Of a DNA stretch of 30,463 nt, positions 15,166-25,200 are shown piece by piece. The first letter of the stretch is position 1. Each line of letters begins with the position of its first letter. The DNA is taken from the NCBI GenBank assembly GCA_963528625.1, contig CAURVQ010000014.1, positions 1 to 30,463 on the forward strand, read 5' to 3'. Made by a program: the position numbers and the translations under genes. The notes under the pieces were generated by a model. The model was not told the DNA's origin, did not search any database, and saw only the letters and a list, made by a program, of their open reading frames with translations. Origin of the DNA: CALHVR01 sp963528625 (GTDB lineage: Bacteria; Fusobacteriota; Fusobacteriia; Fusobacteriales; Leptotrichiaceae).

Positions 15166-17005
15166 TTTTAGACTCCTCACTAATAAAATCAAAATACAAT
15201 TTTTCAATATCCTCAATTTTATTCATTACTTTTAAATCAGATTCTATTGATTTTAATTTTATACTTAATTTATATCTATTTTCATTATCAATTTCTAATC
15301 TTTTTCGTTCTATTTCTTTTTTAAACCATCCTACAAAAAGAGCTTTATATTGATTTTCCTCCACATTATCTCTTACTTCTTTCATATTTTGTTTACTTAA
15401 AAAACAATCAAAAATTAAATTTCTTTCATTTTCAGTCAAGTCTAATTCATTTATATTTTCTTCTTTATCCACTTTAAAATTAATCATTTTTAATTTCAAA
15501 AAAAATTTTTTATATTCTTTATTTTCAATTTCCATAGAACTTAAGATATCACGATGTTTTATTATATTTTCATCTTCTAAATCAGCATACTGAATTAAAT
15601 ATTTTAATGTTTCTTCAATTAAGAGTATATCTTTTTGCTTTTTCGTTTTTTTTGTTAAAACAATTTTTGTATACTTAGGATCCATAGGATTTGTTCTTTT
15701 TTTTTGCCAATTACTATTTGAAAATTTTCTTGTAGAAAATGTACTGTATAATACTTCTTTATCAATTTCCAATTCAACTGATATTTTTTGAATATATATA
15801 CTTTTTTCTACTTCACTTTTTACATTTAACATAAAATCTTTAATTCTATTAATGAATCTTTCTTTTCCAACGATACTTTTTAAATCTAAATCCTTTGAAT
15901 ATTCTTCATACATATATTCAAATACTTCAACTGTCGTTGTTTTTAATAAATTTAAAAATGCTTTTTTACCATATTTTTTTAAATATTCATCCGGATCTTT
16001 AACTTCTCCATCTATTGTCAAACATCTTATATTAAAATCATATTTTTTTAATATATTTGCAGCTTTTACAGTTGCATTTTTCCCAGCACTATCATTATCA
16101 TAGGCAATTATTACATTTGTTGTATATCGTTTTAAATATTCTGCCTGTTCGGTCGTAAACGCCGTTCCTAAACTTGCCACTGCAAATTCAAAACCATTTT
16201 TATGTGCAGTTAAAACATCCAAATATCCTTCCATCAATATGGCAACTCCACGTTTTCGTATTTGTTCACCACGATTTAATAATCCAAAAAGTTCTTTCCC
16301 TTTTTTAAAAATTTTTGATTCAGGAGAATTTAAGTATTTAGGTGTATTTTCATCAGTATTTATTGTTCTTCCACCAAATCCAACTATTTTCATATTATCA
16401 TTATAAATAGGAAATATTATCCTATTTCTAAAATAATCAAAAATATTTCCATTTTCATTTTTAATAATTAAACCTAATTCTAATAAATCATCTGTACTAT
16501 ATCCTTTATTTGTTAAATATAACAATAATCCGTCCCATTTATTTTCTGCAAATCCAATTCCAAATTTTCTTAAATCTGTTTCTAAATATCCTCTATTACC
16601 CATATAATTCAATGCTTCTGATGAATTAAAAATATTTTTAGAAAAATAAATTTGAGCTTGTTTCATTATTTCATAATATTTTTCATTTTCAGTTATTCGG
16701 CTACTATCTTCATAAAAAGTTTTTATAGAAATATTATATTTTCTTGCTAATTCATTTACAGCTTCATAAAATGATAAATTATTTATTTTTCTATAAAATT
16801 TTATAACATCTCCTCCATCACCTGTACTAAAATCTGTGTATATATTTTTTGTTGGGCTTACAACAAAAGATGGTGTTTTTTCTTCTTTAAACGGAGATAA
16901 TCCCTTATAATTTGCTCCTGCTTTTTTTAAAACTACATATTCTCCTATTACTTGAACTATGTCTAATTCATCTACAAGTTTTTGAATATTTTTATCCCTA
17001 TACAT
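15158..17005 (-). CDS. dnaG: DNA primase, degenerate zinc-binding domain
   Basis: DnaG makes RNA primers at the replication fork. The 615-residue protein starts at the ATG at 17005 (AGGAG upstream; the longer frame would run back into the promoter). The N-terminal CHC2-type domain keeps its flanking motifs (KKAGANYKGL, KTPSFVVSP, GGDVIKF), but all four zinc ligands are replaced: CPFH is SPFK (S37, K40) and the C-x2-C is D58 and T61. The catalytic core is intact: FGGRTI, the TOPRIM acidic motifs EGYLD and AYDNDSAGKN, and KDPDEY. The C-terminal helicase-binding region is divergent, as is usual. First gene of the dnaG-rpoD-sigma-like-nif3 operon. Confidence 0.95.
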   Translation of the reverse strand: MYRDKNIQKLVDELDIVQVIGEYVVLKKAGANYKGLSPFKEEKTPSFVVSPTKNIYTDFSTGDGGDVIKFYRKINNLSFYEAVNELARKYNISIKTFYEDSSRITENEKYYEIMKQAQIYFSKNIFNSSEALNYMGNRGYLETDLRKFGIGFAENKWDGLLLYLTNKGYSTDDLLELGLIIKNENGNIFDYFRNRIIFPIYNDNMKIVGFGGRTINTDENTPKYLNSPESKIFKKGKELFGLLNRGEQIRKRGVAILMEGYLDVLTAHKNGFEFAVASLGTAFTTEQAEYLKRYTTNVIIAYDNDSAGKNATVKAANILKKYDFNIRCLTIDGEVKDPDEYLKKYGKKAFLNLLKTTTVEVFEYMYEEYSKDLDLKSIVGKERFINRIKDFMLNVKSEVEKSIYIQKISVELEIDKEVLYSTFSTRKFSNSNWQKKRTNPMDPKYTKIVLTKKTKKQKDILLIEETLKYLIQYADLEDENIIKHRDILSSMEIENKEYKKFFLKLKMINFKVDKEENINELDLTENERNLIFDCFLSKQNMKEVRDNVEENQYKALFVGWFKKEIERKRLEIDNENRYKLSIKLKSIESDLKVMNKIEDIEKLYFDFISEESKNV

Positions 17006-17031
17006 TAAAACTCCTATTTCCCCTATATTAT

Positions 17032-17060
17032 AGTATAAATTCACTTTTAAGATTTGTCAA
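17032..17060 (-). promoter_or_regulatory. Promoter of the dnaG-rpoD operon
   Basis: Minus strand consensus TTGACA (17060-17055), 17-bp spacer, TATACT (17037-17032) running into ATAATATAG. It lies between the rpoZ stop and dnaG, separating this operon from remA-gmk-rpoZ. Confidence 0.8.
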
Positions 17061-17094
17061 ATTTTTTTATTAAATTTTCTTACATTTTAAAATT

Positions 17095-17274
17095 TTATTT
17101 TTTTATTTCAATTTCATCTTTCATTATATTCTCAAAAACATTGTCCATTATTTTATATTTTTCATTCCCTTTTAAAAATTCTTTTTTTGCAATTTTCCCT
17201 GCTACTATCGCTAATTCATATTTATTTGGTATTTTTGTCAACAATTTATCTATTGTTATTTTTTCTTTTTTCAT
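17095..17274 (-). CDS. rpoZ: RNA polymerase omega subunit
   Basis: Omega is a small chaperone-like subunit that binds beta'. The 59-residue protein MKKEKITIDKLLTKIPNKYE continues with LAIVAGKIAKKEF, matching the omega N-terminal helices (family form NRYELVLVAAKRARQL). The ATG at 17274 is chosen because GTGGAGG sits just upstream; an in-frame GTG at 17286 is part of that site. It begins 11 nt after the gmk stop, in the usual gmk-rpoZ pairing. Confidence 0.88.
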   Translation of the reverse strand: MKKEKITIDKLLTKIPNKYELAIVAGKIAKKEFLKGNEKYKIMDNVFENIMKDEIEIKK

Positions 17275-17285
17275 TTTGTCCTCCA

Positions 17286-17831
17286 CTAATTATTTATAAT
17301 ATTAATAAGTTTATTACATGAGTCTTCAATATCTTTATTTATTATAGTAATATCATATTTATTTTCATATTCTAATTCTGTTAAAGCATTTTTTAATCTT
17401 ATTTGAATAACTTCTTCAGAATCTGTTTTTCTATTTCTAAGTCTTTCTTCTAATATTTCATTATTTTCTGTTTTAAAAAATACTAATATCGCATCTTTTT
17501 TCTTTTCTTTAGCAATTAACGCTCCTTGAACATCAATTTCCAACATTACATTTTTACCTTTTTCTAAATTATCATCCACAACTTTTTTTAATGTCCCATA
17601 ATAATTACCGTGTACATTTGCATATTCATAAAATTCATCATTTTTTATTTTATTTTCAAACTCTTCCACCGTTAAGAAAAAATAATCTTTTCCATCAATT
17701 TCACCAACTCTTGGTTTACGAGTTGTTGCTGAAATAGACAATTCCATTTGCAATCTATCTCTAACTAATTTTGTAATTGTTGATTTACCTGATCCGCTTG
17801 GACCAGAAACTATTATTAATTTACCTTTCAT
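17286..17831 (-). CDS. gmk: Guanylate kinase
   Basis: Gmk phosphorylates GMP to GDP with ATP. The 181-residue protein has the P-loop GPSGSGKST at residues ~9-17, the GMP-binding SISATTRKPRVGEIDGKDYF, a YGTLKKVVDDNL segment, the LEIDVQGA motif, and the lid RLRNRKTDSEEVIQIRL. Length is slightly short but within range. It lies between remA (21 nt upstream) and rpoZ; AAGGTGG precedes the ATG. Confidence 0.96.
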   Translation of the reverse strand: MKGKLIIVSGPSGSGKSTITKLVRDRLQMELSISATTRKPRVGEIDGKDYFFLTVEEFENKIKNDEFYEYANVHGNYYGTLKKVVDDNLEKGKNVMLEIDVQGALIAKEKKKDAILVFFKTENNEILEERLRNRKTDSEEVIQIRLKNALTELEYENKYDITIINKDIEDSCNKLINIINN

Positions 17832-17852
17832 GGTACCACCTTATTTTAGAAT

Positions 17853-18095
17853 TTATCGTTCATTTTGTTCTATTCTTTGTATTAATGTTTCTACATTTAC
17901 TGCAGATAAAATTATATATCCATTATCCATTATTATTATTGATCTTGTTTTTCTTCCAGCAGTCGCATCAATTAGTGCATCTCTATTTTTAGCATCTTCT
18001 CTCAACCTTTTAGCCGGTGCATTATCTGGAACTACTATACTTATTACATGTTCGTCTATAACAAAATTATTAAATCCTATATTTAAAGTTTTCAT
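17853..18095 (-). CDS. remA: RemA/DUF370 family regulator
   Basis: An 80-residue protein of the RemA family, a DNA-binding regulator of biofilm matrix and osmoprotection genes in Bacillus subtilis; the role in this lineage is unknown. Family hallmarks are NIGFNNFV, the basic patch NAPAKRLREDAKNRDALIDA, TAGRKTRSIIIMDNGYIILS and SAVNVETLIQRI. The remA-gmk-rpoZ order is the same as in Firmicutes, supporting the call. First gene of this three-gene operon, downstream of rpoC. Confidence 0.92.
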   Translation of the reverse strand: MKTLNIGFNNFVIDEHVISIVVPDNAPAKRLREDAKNRDALIDATAGRKTRSIIIMDNGYIILSAVNVETLIQRIEQNER

Positions 18096-18150
18096 ATAAA
18101 CTCCTATTTTAACTTTGCAAATTAATTTTTTTCTTTCTTATTAATCAACA

Positions 18151-18187
18151 AAGTGGGAAATCTACTTTTTTGTAAATTCCCCTACTT
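18151..18187 (-). terminator. Hairpin just after the rpoC stop, probable terminator of the rplJL-rpoBC transcript
   Basis: The minus-strand arms AAGTAGGGGAATTTAC (18187-18172) and GTAGATTTCCCACTT (18165-18151) pair over about 15 bp with two G-T wobbles and one bulged A, and a six-A loop. The stem starts 4 nt after the stop codon. The downstream TTTGTTGATT is only a moderate T-run, so read-through into remA is possible. Confidence 0.65.
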
Positions 18188-18191
18188 AAAT

Positions 18192-21100
18192 TTATTCCGT
18201 TACTTCTATATTTTCTTTTTCCTCTTCTATTTCCTCACCTTTTAAATTTATATCTATATATTTGTAATCTTTAAATCCTGTTCCTCCAGGTATTCTCTTA
18301 CCTATAATTACATTTTCTTTCATTCCTTCAAGTCTATCTATCTTACCTTCTATCGCTGCATTAGCCAACACTTTTGTAGTTTCTTGGAATGATGCTGCTG
18401 ATATAAAGCTTTCTGTATTTACAGCTGCTTTAGTTATTCCTTGAATAATCGGTTCATAAGTAGCTGGTCTTTTACCATTAGATATTAAAATTTCATTTTC
18501 CTTATCTACTACTTTTCTGTCAATTAATTCATCTTCTAAGAATAAAGAATCTCCTGCTTCTTTAATTTTAATCTTTTGGAACATTTGTTTAACTATTACT
18601 TCAATATGTTTATCATTTACAGTAACTCCTTGCTCTCTATACACTTGTTGTACTGATTCTAATATAAATTGTTGTGCTTCTACTAAACCTTTTATTTTTA
18701 ATATATCATGTGGTGATACCGGTCCATCTGTAATTTTTGCACCTTTTTCAATTAACATTTCATTTGTTACAACTAAATGCTCTCCAACGGGAACTGTATA
18801 TTCTTTTATCATGTCACCTGTTTCAGGATCAACAATTAAAATTAATCTCATTCCTTTTTTCTTTTTATCAGAGAATACTACTCTACCAGATACTTCAGAT
18901 AATGTAGCTTTACCTTTTGGATTTCTTGCTTCAAATAATTCTTGTACCCTTGGAAGCCCTCCAGTAATATCTTTATTTCCTTCTCCTGTTTTCAAGATTT
19001 TAGTAATAATTTGACCTTTTTTAACTATTTCTCCTTCATTTACCATTAAATATGCATCATAAGGAATATTATACTCTGCCACTTTTTCATTTTTCTTACC
19101 ATATACAATTATTCTTGGATTTACTTCACTATTTTCAACCGGTCTAATTGCTATTCTTTCAGTAACACCGTATTTAGGATCAATATTTTCTTTAACATAA
19201 ATATCTCTAAATTCAATTTTTCCAGATTCTGCTGTTATTATCGGAACTTGATATGGATCAAATTCTACCAATACTTGTCCTTTTTTAACCGAATCTCCAT
19301 CTTTAACTTTTAAAGTAGCTCCTGATGGCACTTCATATCTATATTTCCCTATTATTATTCTACCAGTTTGTGAAACAACTATTTCTTCACCTTTTTCATT
19401 TGTTAATAATGTAATATCTTTCAATTTAACTTTTCCAGATATATCTGCCTTATAATCTGATTGCACTGAAGCTGCCGTTGCAACCCCTCCTGTATGGAAA
19501 GTACGCATTGTAAGCTGTGTACCAGGCTCTCCAATTGATTGAGCTGCAATAACTCCTACTGCTTCTCCTTTTAAAATTTCTTTATGATTTGACAAGTCCA
19601 ATCCATAACATTTTCTACATACACCTTTTTCTAATTTACATGTTAAAGGTGTTCTAATTTCAACTTCTCTAATTTCTAATGCTTCAATTTTTGCATTTAA
19701 TTCATCATCAATTAAAGTATTTCTAGTTGCAATAACTTCTCCATTATGAATTAAATCTTTAGCTAAAGTTCTACCGTAAATTCTTTCACTTAATTTTTCA
19801 ATTACATTTCCTGATTTAACTAAATCCGAAACTACAATTCCGTGTTCGCAACCACAATCTTCATGATTTACAATTACCTCATGTGAAATATCTACTAATC
19901 TACGAGTTAAATAACCTGAATCGGCAGTTCTTAATGCTGTATCTGCTAATCCTTTTCTTGCTCCATGTGATGACATGAAGAATTCTAAAATATTAAGCCC
20001 TTCTCTAAAGTTTGCTTTAATCGGCATTTCAATAATTTGTCCTTGTGTATTTGCCATAAGTCCCCTCATACCACCTAATTGTCTCATTTGAGCAATCGAA
20101 CCTCTGGCTCCAGAATTTGCCATCATATAAACTGGGTTAAATTCATCAAGATTATTCATCATATCTTTAGTTACTTTATCTACTGCTTCTGACCATATAG
20201 CTACTGTTCTTCTATATCTTTCAGCATCTATGATTTCTCCAGTTTTATATAATTTATCAATTTCAGCAACATCTTTTTCAGCTTGTTCTAAAATTCCTTT
20301 TTTAGTTTCTGGTATTTCTAAATCTTCTATTCCAACTGTAATTCCTGCTAATGTCCCGTGATGGAATCCAAAATCTTTAATATCATCTATTAATTTAGAA
20401 GTTTTTTCAAATCCAAATTTTTTATATAAATCTGCAATTAATTTTCCTAATTGTCCTTTACCAAAAGTTACATTATAATTTCTAACTTCTTTTGGAAGCA
20501 TTGTATTAAACACTAATCTTCCCGGAGTTGTTTCTATCATTTCTCCATCAATTCTAACTTTTACAATTGCATGTGTATCAATTTGCCCTGTTTGATAGGC
20601 TGTTATTAATTGATTTTTACTTGAAAATAATTTTCCTTCTCCTTTAGCACCTTTTTTATCTTTAGTCATATAATAACATCCCATAACCATATCTTGTGAA
20701 GGTACAGCTATTGGTTTTCCACTTGAAGGAGCAATTATGTTATTTGTTGCTAACATTAATAATTTTGCTTCCATTTGAGCTTCTTGTGATAATACTAAGT
20801 GAACAGCCATTTGGTCACCATCAAAGTCAGCATTAAATGCCGAACATACTAACGGATGTAATCTTATAGCTTTTCCTTCAATTAATATTGGCTCAAATGC
20901 TTGAATTGACAATCTATGTAATGTTGGTGCTCTATTTAGTAAAACAGGGTGATTTTTAATAATTTCTTCAATTAATTCCCATACATTTTCATCTTCTTCT
21001 TCTACCATTTTTTTGGCAACTTTAATATTTGAAGCTAATTCTCTTTTTACTAATTCTCTCATTAAAAACGGTTTATATAATTCCAATGCCATTTTTTTAG

Positions 21101-22172
21101 GTAATCCACATTGATTCATTTTCAAACTTGGTCCTACTACGATAACCGATCTTCCTGAATAATCTACCCTTTTTCCTAATAAATTTTGTCTAAATCTTCC
21201 TTGTTTTCCTTTTAACATGTCTGACAATGATTTTAATTCTCTATTATTTTGAGTTACTACTGGTTTCCCTCTTCTACCATTATCAATTAAGGCATCTACT
21301 GCTTCTTGTAACATTCTTTTTTCATTTTTAATTACAATTTCCGGAGCTTTAATTGACATCAATTTTTGTAATCTAATATTTCTATTTATAACTCTTCTAT
21401 AAAGATCATTTAAGTCAGAAGTTGCAAATCTTCCTCCATCTAATTGAACCATAGGTCTTAAATCTGCAGGCATTACTGGTAAGACAGTCAAAATCATCCA
21501 TTCTGGTCTATTATTTGAAGCAATTAAATCTCTAACTATTTTCAATCTTTTAATTGTTTTTTTTCTTTTTTGTGAAGAATTTACAGTTTCCATTTCATTT
21601 TCTAGTTCAGCTTCAAGTTCTTTTAAATCTATTTCTTCTAATAATTTTAATACACCTTCTGCTCCCATTTTAGCTGTAAATCCATTTTTATATTGACTTT
21701 CATATAATTTATATTCTCTGTCTGTCAATATTTGTCCTTTTTGTAAATCAGTTTCTCCCGGATCAGTTACAATATATCTTGAAAAATATAAAACCATTTC
21801 TAATTCTTTTGTACTAATATTTAATAATAAACTCATTTTATTTGGAGTACCTTTAGAATACCAAATATGAGCTATAGGAGTTGCTAATTTGATATGACCC
21901 ATTCTTTCTCTTCTAACTTTAGATGTTGTTACTTCAACACCACATTTTTCACAAGTCATACCTTTATATCTCATTCTTTTATATTTACCACATGAACATT
22001 CATAATCTTTTGATGGTCCAAATATTTTTTCACAAAATAATCCATCCATTTCAGGTTTTAATGTTCTATAATTTATTGTTTCTGCCTTTGTTATTTCTCC
22101 AAATGACCATTCTTCAATTTTTTCTGGTGAAGCCAGTCTAATTTGAATACTATCAAAATCTCTTATACTCAT
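18192..22172 (-). CDS. rpoC: RNA polymerase beta' subunit
   Basis: The catalytic beta' subunit, 1326 residues from the chosen start. Visible landmarks are the N-terminal zinc motif (CSCGKYKRMRYKGMTCEKCG, residues ~60-80), NNRPEWMILTVLPVMPADLR, the catalytic loop NADFDGDQMAVH with three aspartates, the bridge/trigger region (GEPGTQLTMRTFHTGGVA), a second zinc cluster (CEHG ... CRKCYG), and a C-terminal GFKDYKY. The start is the ATG at 22172 (MSIRDFDSIQ), since GAGGAGG lies 9 nt upstream; an in-frame TTG at 22190 overlaps that site. Sequence between C-terminal domains is compact, without the large proteobacterial insertion. Confidence 0.98.
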   Translation of the reverse strand: MSIRDFDSIQIRLASPEKIEEWSFGEITKAETINYRTLKPEMDGLFCEKIFGPSKDYECSCGKYKRMRYKGMTCEKCGVEVTTSKVRRERMGHIKLATPIAHIWYSKGTPNKMSLLLNISTKELEMVLYFSRYIVTDPGETDLQKGQILTDREYKLYESQYKNGFTAKMGAEGVLKLLEEIDLKELEAELENEMETVNSSQKRKKTIKRLKIVRDLIASNNRPEWMILTVLPVMPADLRPMVQLDGGRFATSDLNDLYRRVINRNIRLQKLMSIKAPEIVIKNEKRMLQEAVDALIDNGRRGKPVVTQNNRELKSLSDMLKGKQGRFRQNLLGKRVDYSGRSVIVVGPSLKMNQCGLPKKMALELYKPFLMRELVKRELASNIKVAKKMVEEEDENVWELIEEIIKNHPVLLNRAPTLHRLSIQAFEPILIEGKAIRLHPLVCSAFNADFDGDQMAVHLVLSQEAQMEAKLLMLATNNIIAPSSGKPIAVPSQDMVMGCYYMTKDKKGAKGEGKLFSSKNQLITAYQTGQIDTHAIVKVRIDGEMIETTPGRLVFNTMLPKEVRNYNVTFGKGQLGKLIADLYKKFGFEKTSKLIDDIKDFGFHHGTLAGITVGIEDLEIPETKKGILEQAEKDVAEIDKLYKTGEIIDAERYRRTVAIWSEAVDKVTKDMMNNLDEFNPVYMMANSGARGSIAQMRQLGGMRGLMANTQGQIIEMPIKANFREGLNILEFFMSSHGARKGLADTALRTADSGYLTRRLVDISHEVIVNHEDCGCEHGIVVSDLVKSGNVIEKLSERIYGRTLAKDLIHNGEVIATRNTLIDDELNAKIEALEIREVEIRTPLTCKLEKGVCRKCYGLDLSNHKEILKGEAVGVIAAQSIGEPGTQLTMRTFHTGGVATAASVQSDYKADISGKVKLKDITLLTNEKGEEIVVSQTGRIIIGKYRYEVPSGATLKVKDGDSVKKGQVLVEFDPYQVPIITAESGKIEFRDIYVKENIDPKYGVTERIAIRPVENSEVNPRIIVYGKKNEKVAEYNIPYDAYLMVNEGEIVKKGQIITKILKTGEGNKDITGGLPRVQELFEARNPKGKATLSEVSGRVVFSDKKKKGMRLILIVDPETGDMIKEYTVPVGEHLVVTNEMLIEKGAKITDGPVSPHDILKIKGLVEAQQFILESVQQVYREQGVTVNDKHIEVIVKQMFQKIKIKEAGDSLFLEDELIDRKVVDKENEILISNGKRPATYEPIIQGITKAAVNTESFISAASFQETTKVLANAAIEGKIDRLEGMKENVIIGKRIPGGTGFKDYKYIDINLKGEEIEEEKENIEVTE

Positions 22173-22201
22173 TAATAAGAGCCTCCTCAATACTAATTTT
22201 T

Positions 22202-22227
22202 AACTAACCTTATAAATAAGGTTAGTT
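22202..22227 (-). other. Perfect 11-bp palindromic hairpin between rpoB and rpoC
   Basis: The arms AACTAACCTTA and TAAGGTTAGTT pair perfectly around the 4-nt loop TAAA, 30 nt before the rpoC ATG. On the coding strand it is followed by AAAAATTAG, not a T-run, so it is not an ordinary terminator. A processing site or mRNA-stability element is possible (inference). Confidence 0.7.
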
Positions 22228-22260
22228 CTCTTCTATTTTATTTTTATTTTTAGTACACAA

Positions 22261-25200
22261 TTAAGCATCTAAGTTTTTATCTAAATCGATTGTTGCTCCA
22301 TCTTTATCATAAAGTGTTACATCTAATCCTAAAGATTGGAATTCTCTTATCAACACTCTAAATGATTCCGGTGCATCAGCTTCTGGCATTTCCTGCCCTT
22401 TAACTATCGCTTCATAAGTTTTAGTTCTTCCACTTATATCATCAGATTTAACAGTAAACATTTCTTGTAAAATACTAGATGCTCCATATGCTTCAAGTGC
22501 CCAAACTTCCATTTCTCCTAATCTTTGACCACCGAATTGAGCTTTACCTCCAAGTGGTTGTTGTGTAACTAATGAATAAGGTCCAATCGCTCTAGCATGC
22601 ATTTTATCTTCAACTAAATGATGAAGTTTTAACATGTACATTCTTCCAACAGTTACAGGATTATCAAATGGTTGTCCTGTTCTTCCATCAATTAATTTTA
22701 CTTTTCCAGTTTTACTATATCCTGCTTGTTCTAAATATTCTTTTACATCTTGTTCTTTTGCACCATCAAATACAGGAGTTGCAATATATTTATCCATATC
22801 TCCAATTGCTAATCCTAAATGTACTTCCAATACTTGTCCTATATTCATACGCGATGGTACTCCTAACGGATTTAAACATACATCTATTGGTGTACCATTT
22901 TCTAAATGTGGCATATCTTCAACCGGTAATACTCTTGATACAACCCCTTTATTACCGTGTCTTCCTGACATTTTATCTCCAACCATTATTTTTCTTTTTT
23001 CTGCTATATAAATTCTTACAACTTTGTTTACTCCAGCTTTTAAGTCATCTCCATTTTCTTTTGTCAATTCCAATACATCAACAACAGTTCCTTTTACCCC
23101 GTGAGGTAATCTTAATGAAGTATCTCTTACATCTTTAGCTTTTTCACCAAAAATTGCTCTTAATAATTTTTCTTCTGCAGGTGGTTCACTTTCACCTTTT
23201 GGCGTTACTTTTCCTACTAAAATATCATCAGGCGTAACGTATGATCCTATTCTAATTATTCCGTTTTCATCTAAATTTTTTAATGCTTCTTCAGATACAT
23301 TTGGAATTTCTCTTGTAATTTCTTCATCACCTAATTTAGTAGTTCTAGCTTCTATTTCAAAGTCTTCAATATGTAATGATGTAAATACATCGTCTTTTCT
23401 TAATCTTTCAGAAATTAAAATTCCATCCTCAAAATTATACCCTTCCCAAGGCATAAATGCTAATAAAATATTTTTTCCTAAAGCTAAATCTCCACCAGCT
23501 GTTGATGGACCATCAGCAATAACATCTCCTTTTTTCACATATTGTCCTAAGTCTGCTAATGGTTTTTGATGTAAACACATTGAAGAGTTAGATTTTTCAA
23601 AGTTTAATAATCTATGTGAATGTTCATTTCCATCTTCATCTGTTACAACAATTTTTCTTGCATCTACATAAGTTACTGTTCCATTAACTTTTGATATAAC
23701 TACTGCTCCCGAATCTATTGCAACTTTTCTTTCCAATCCTGTCCCTACATAAGGTGCCTCTGTTTTTAACAACGGTACTGCTTGACGCTGCATATTTGAT
23801 CCCATCAAAGCCCTATTCGCATCATCATGTTCTAAGAATGGTATTAATCCTGCTGATACTGACACTAATTGTTTTGGAGAAATATCTAATAAATCAACTT
23901 TTTCTTTCCCAACATGCACAATTTCTTCATTATATCTACATACAACCTCATTTGTTAAGAAATTCCCTTTTTCATCTATCGGCGTATCAGCTTGAGCGAT
24001 AAATAATCCTAATTCTTCATCAGCTGCCATATATCTAATGTCATTTACATCTGCTTTACCATTTTTTACTACTACAAATGGAGTTTCTATAAATCCATAT
24101 TTATTTACTTTACCATAAGTTGTCAATGAGTTAATTAATCCAATGTTTGGTCCTTCTGGAGTTTCTATAGGACAAATTCTACCATAATGAGAATCGTGTA
24201 CGTCACGCACTTCAAATCCTGCTCTCTCTCTTGATAATCCACCCGGTCCTAACGCTGATATTCTTCTTTTGTGAGCCAATTCTGCTAATGGATTTGATTG
24301 ATCCATAAATTGTGATAATTGTCCACTTCCAAAAAATTCATTAATTAAAGCATTTAAAGGTTTTGTATTTAATAAACTTTGTGGTGTTAATGTAGTAATA
24401 TCTTGAATAGTCATTTTTTCTTTAACCATTTTAGCCATTCTCAACATTCCACCTTTTATTTGAATAGACAATAACTCTCCAACTCCTCTAACTCTTCTGT
24501 TTGATAAACTGTCTATATCATCTGTACTTCCTTCTCCTGCAAATAATCTTTTTACATATTCAATCGTTGCCATAACATCTTCTTTAGTTAAAACAATTTC
24601 ATCTGCTGGAACATCTAGTTTTAAACGCGTATTTATTTTATATCTTCCAACATCAGCTAAATCATATCTTTGTGGATTAAAGAACATTTGTTTTACTAAC
24701 GATCTCGCACTTTCAACCGTTACTAAATCTCCCGGTCTTAATTTTCTAAACACTTCTACTACTGCTTCATCGTTATTTTTTGTAGTATCATGTATTAATG
24801 AATTTGCTATTATTCTATCTTCAGGCTTAACTTCCCAAATAAGTATTTTATTTACTTTATTGTCAATTATTTTCTCTACAACAATGTGGTCTATTAGTTC
24901 TTCCGCTTCAACAACATATTCTCCTGTTTCTTCATCTAAAATGTCTTCAACAGAAAAGCTACCTTCTAATTTAGCTTTTAAAATATCATACAATTCTTCT
25001 CCTGAATATTTTGAAAAACTTTCTGATAAATCAATTTCTTTTTGTTCAAAAAATTCTTCCATAATTTCTGAATTTGTCATAAAGAAATCAACTGCTTTTA
25101 AAAATATTGTAGCTAAAACTTTCTTTCTTCTATCAATTTTTACATTTAAAATATCATTTTTATCAGTTTCAAATTCTAACCATGTTCCTTTGTACGGAAT

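Noticed and set aside
15166..15216. Longer rpoD start adding 17 residues
   Set aside because: The extra residues lie in the dnaG coding sequence, do not resemble region 1.1, and have no ribosome binding site; the inner ATG does.
17006..17044. Longer dnaG start adding 13 residues
   Set aside because: It would begin inside the -10 region of the consensus promoter at 17032-17060.
22634..24002. Several plus-strand open frames within rpoB
   Set aside because: Shadows of the strongly conserved rpoB frame; translations are leucine- and phenylalanine-rich and match no family.
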